From Eubacteriaceae bacterium (GTDB taxonomy: Bacteria > Bacillota > Clostridia > Eubacteriales > UBA1433): 6,765 nt of DNA. Shown here piece by piece: positions 5,402-6,765 of this stretch. The translations under genes were made by a program, and so were the position numbers. The stretch's first letter is position 1; every line of letters begins with the position of its first letter. The stretch is from positions 1 through 6,765 of the forward strand of contig JAAZOI010000080.1 in the NCBI GenBank assembly GCA_012797825.1, in the 5' to 3' direction. The notes beneath the pieces were generated by a model. That model saw only the letters and a list, made by a program, of their open reading frames with translations, was not told the DNA's origin and ran no database searches.

Positions 5402-5427
5402 CGTAGGGGCTTACCTGTGTTCGCCCG
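5402..5427 (+). repeat. REP-like element, imperfect 'CTTACC' variant
   Basis: Same variant as at 978 and 1236. It is preceded by CCATGCTCCTTCACGCAC and followed by CACTCCAACGTCTAACCC, both shared with the perfect-hairpin copy at 6457. The hairpin therefore varies within an otherwise conserved frame. Confidence 0.75.
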
Positions 5428-5702
5428 CACTCCAACGTCTAACCCTATTATGTAATTAAAGGCTGGCTTTAACTTCATCCGCTAAATACCGTTTTGATTT
5501 ATAAACACCATAAATCTGATAATTACAATAAACTTCCGTCTGCTTAATATCTGACTTATGCTTGCTAATTTATTTTTTTTTATCACACCTATCCGCATCC
5601 TTATATTTTACTGCAAATATATCAGACCTATCCAACCCCCTATATATTTACTGCAAATATTTTAAACCTATCCAAACCCGCTGCCTGTTTCTGCCCTAAA
5701 GA

Positions 5703-5730
5703 TGTAGGGAACGACCCCTGTGTCGTTCCG
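5703..5730 (+). repeat. REP-like palindrome, GGAACGAC stem variant
   Basis: A TGTAGG lead is followed by GGAACGAC (5708-5715), a CCCTGT loop and GTCGTTCC (5722-5729), an 8-bp perfect stem. The lead and the CTGTGT around the loop resemble the other elements, but both arms are replaced in concert. Confidence 0.65.
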
Positions 5731-5778
5731 CCTTACTTTACTGCAAAAAAAAATCAAACCTATCCAAACCCTATGTTA

Positions 5779-5806
5779 TTTACCGTTACACCATTGCGTT
5801 TATAAT
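5779..5806 (+). promoter_or_regulatory. Promoter of the EamA-type transporter gene
   Basis: TTTACC (5779-5784; 4 of 6 consensus bases), a 16-bp spacer and a perfect TATAAT (5801-5806). Transcription would begin near 5813, giving a leader of about 100 nt before the TTG start. Confidence 0.55.
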
Positions 5807-5859
5807 AACTTCATGTTAAAATATTTAAAATTAAATATAAACAGTCGGATGAACACCTG

Positions 5860-5896
5860 CCGCACAACAAAGGTTTTTTGTTTGCGGTATTTTTTT
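5860..5896 (+). terminator. Terminator-like leader hairpin in front of the transporter SD (possible attenuator)
   Basis: CCGCA (5860-5864), one bulged C, and AACAAA (5866-5871) pair with TTTGTT (5877-5882) and TGCGG (5883-5887) around GGTTT, giving an 11-bp stem. TATTTTTTT follows and ends immediately before the AGGAGG SD. A terminator inside a leader suggests conditional termination. No known riboswitch class was recognised upstream. Confidence 0.55.
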
Positions 5897-5902
5897 AGGA
5901 GG
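5897..5902 (+). promoter_or_regulatory. Ribosome binding site deciding a TTG start
   Basis: AGGAGG stands 9 nt before TTG 5912. Earlier in-frame ATGs (5720 and 5849) have no SD and would add residues unlike a transporter N-terminus, so the TTG is preferred. Confidence 0.8.
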
Positions 5903-5911
5903 CGCGTAACT

Positions 5912-6334
5912 TTGAATTATCTTTGGCCTATTATAATAGTCGTCGGCGCGAATACGCTCTATAACATCATAGCGAAATCAACTCCCGCAAATGTAAACAC
6001 GTTTGCCTCGCTTGTTATCACTTATGCTGTGGCGGCGGTTTTATCGCTGATATTATTTTTAACAACATCCCAGACAAAAAACTTCGCGGAAGAGTTCAGT
6101 AAAATAAACTGGACGTCAATTGTTTTCGGTTTTTCTATAATAGCGCTTGAATTCGGCTACATCAACGTCTACCGAGCGGGTTGGAAAGTAAGCACAGGCT
6201 CTCTTGTGGCGAATATATCGCTTGCGTGCGTGCTTTTGCTTGTCGGGCTTCTTTTTTATAAGGAATCAGTTTCGCTGCGCCAGATAATCGGCATGGTCCT
6301 ATGCGCTGGCGGTCTTTTCTTAATAAGTAAGTAA
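5912..6334 (+). CDS. Small EamA/DMT-superfamily membrane transporter, 140 aa
   Basis: From the TTG at 5912 the product reads MNYLWPIIIVVGANTLYNII, the first helix of a half-size EamA protein. About four hydrophobic helices follow: residues 2-20, FASLVITYAVAAVLSLILFL (about 31-50), WTSIVFGFSIIALEFGYINVYR (about 69-90), a long segment including SLVANISLACVLLLVGLLFY (about 99-118), and a last helix IIGMVLCAGGLFLISK. GYINVYRAGW in the third helix and FYKESVSLRQIIGMVLCAGG near the end are typical of EamA-type repeats. Full EamA proteins carry two such repeats, so this one probably works as a dimer, like small multidrug-resistance proteins. The substrate is unknown. The gene stands alone between two copies of a composite repeat and has a terminator-like hairpin in its leader. 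No terminator follows other than repeat hairpins. Confidence 0.9.
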   Translation: MNYLWPIIIVVGANTLYNIIAKSTPANVNTFASLVITYAVAAVLSLILFLTTSQTKNFAEEFSKINWTSIVFGFSIIALEFGYINVYRAGWKVSTGSLVANISLACVLLLVGLLFYKESVSLRQIIGMVLCAGGLFLISK

Positions 6335-6456
6335 ACCTATCCAAATATCAGACCTATCCAAACCCTCTCATATCAAATCAGACCTATCCAAACCCCTATA
6401 TATTTACTGCAAATATTTTAGATCTATCCGCACCATCTCCATGCTCCTTCATGCAC

Positions 6457-6481
6457 CGTAGGGGCGAACTGTGTTCGCCCG
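6457..6481 (+). repeat. REP palindrome, perfect form
   Basis: GGGCGAAC/GTTCGCCC hairpin with TGT loop inside the 89-bp duplicated block. It is preceded by CCATGCTCCTTCATGCAC, the lead found with small changes at 3904 and 5402. Confidence 0.85.
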
Positions 6482-6737
6482 CACTCCAACGTCTAACCCT
6501 ATTATGTAATTAACGGCTGGCTTTAACTTCATCCGCTTAATACCGTTTTGACTTATAACAATAAATATCCGATAATTGTAATTGACATCTTCCTGCCTAA
6601 TCATTATTTTATTTCCATCAAAAATAATGCAACCTATCCAAACTCTCTCATATCTGCAATAAAACAAATATGACCTCTATATATTTACTGCAAATATTTT
6701 AGATCTATCCGCACCATCTCCATGCTCCTTCATGCAC

Positions 6738-6762
6738 CGTAGGGGCGAACTGTGTTCGCCCG
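6738..6762 (+). repeat. REP palindrome, perfect form
   Basis: Second copy of the element at 6457, identical together with its 5' flank. The window ends 3 bp after it. Confidence 0.85.
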
Positions 6763-6765
6763 CAC

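Larger units (their letters stand above)
5329..5778. repeat. Gene-free block of 40-bp iterons and REP hairpins
   Basis: No gene is visible. Units of 39-40 bp begin CCTATCCAACCC, continue with TATATATTTACTGCAAAT and end in TTTTAGA or a variant. Starts at 5329, 5369 (partial), 5588, 5627, 5667 (partial) and 5759 (partial) show the period. Segment 5342 to about 5540, including the REP at 5402, matches 6396 to about 6600 on the far side of the transporter gene. A stem-swapped REP lies at 5703. Confidence 0.75.
6336..6765. repeat. Composite repeat block right of the transporter gene
   Basis: No gene is visible. CTATCC iteron starts lie at 6336, 6353, 6383, about 6423, 6633 and about 6704. An 89-bp block at 6396-6484 appears identical to 6677-6765, a period of 281 bp. 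The segment 6396 to about 6600 also matches 5342 to about 5540. The block continues past the right edge. Confidence 0.8.

Noticed and set aside
5813..5896. Known riboswitch (guanidine or preQ1) in the transporter leader
   Set aside because: The conserved ACGR loops of mini-ykkC and the preQ1 signature were not found; only a terminator-like hairpin is supported.
5720..5911. 64-residue N-terminal extension of the transporter from ATG 5720
   Set aside because: The extension starts inside a REP-like hairpin, spans the promoter and leader hairpin, has no SD and is not transporter-like; TTG 5912 with AGGAGG is better.
5329..6440. CRISPR array suggested by regularly spaced CCTATCC motifs
   Set aside because: The 40-bp units are alike across their full length, so there are no unique spacers; copies are degenerate and interrupted by genes and REPs, and no cas genes are present.
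6449..6667. 72-aa minus-strand ORF over the right-hand repeats
   Set aside because: It is made entirely of repeat and REP sequence and ends within the palindrome; no SD or protein-like pattern.

Overview
The window comes from an AT-rich bacterial chromosome. It shows AGGAGG-type Shine-Dalgarno (SD) sites, a TTG start, TATAAT/TTGAYA-type promoters and short U-tailed hairpin terminators. Together these point to a low-GC Gram-positive (Bacillota, probably an uncultured clostridial lineage); this is an inference from style, since no taxonomic marker is present. No rRNA, tRNA, CRISPR array or large mobile element is visible.

Layout. (1) 1-712, minus: an alpha/beta hydrolase cut by the left edge, with its promoter at 742-770. 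(2) 713-1336: no gene; two copies of a roughly 257-bp composite repeat, each carrying a palindromic REP-like hairpin. (3) 1337-1617, plus: an isolated miniature transcription unit with a near-consensus promoter, a leader whose SD is buried in a 14-bp helix, a 35-codon ORF overlaid by a branched fold, and a strong terminator. This is the most interesting part of the window. (4) 1682-3743, minus: four small membrane-anchored proteins, namely a 79-aa protein, two tandem YcxB-like paralogs and a 194-aa single-pass protein. Look-alike terminators follow both paralogs. (5) 3838-4800: an intact REP-associated tyrosine transposase (RAYT, Y1/HUH family) bracketed by three copies of the REP hairpin, a REPtron-like arrangement. 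(6) 4863-5306, plus: a 147-aa single-pass membrane protein of unknown role. (7) 5307-5778: 40-bp degenerate tandem repeats plus REP hairpins. (8) 5779-6334, plus: a small EamA/DMT-type membrane transporter with a TTG start and a terminator-like hairpin directly in front of its SD. (9) 6335-6765: two further copies of the composite repeat, sharing an 89-bp block I read as identical, 281 bp apart.

How it fits together. The genes look like a loose set of small envelope proteins rather than one pathway. What unifies the window is a family of dispersed composite repeats filling most of the larger intergenic spaces: a 40-bp iteron, a REP palindrome and a downstream AT-rich segment. The RAYT is the obvious candidate for having spread the palindromes. 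The 1337-1617 unit has the layout expected of a type I toxin mRNA or a structured small RNA, but its identity cannot be settled from sequence alone.
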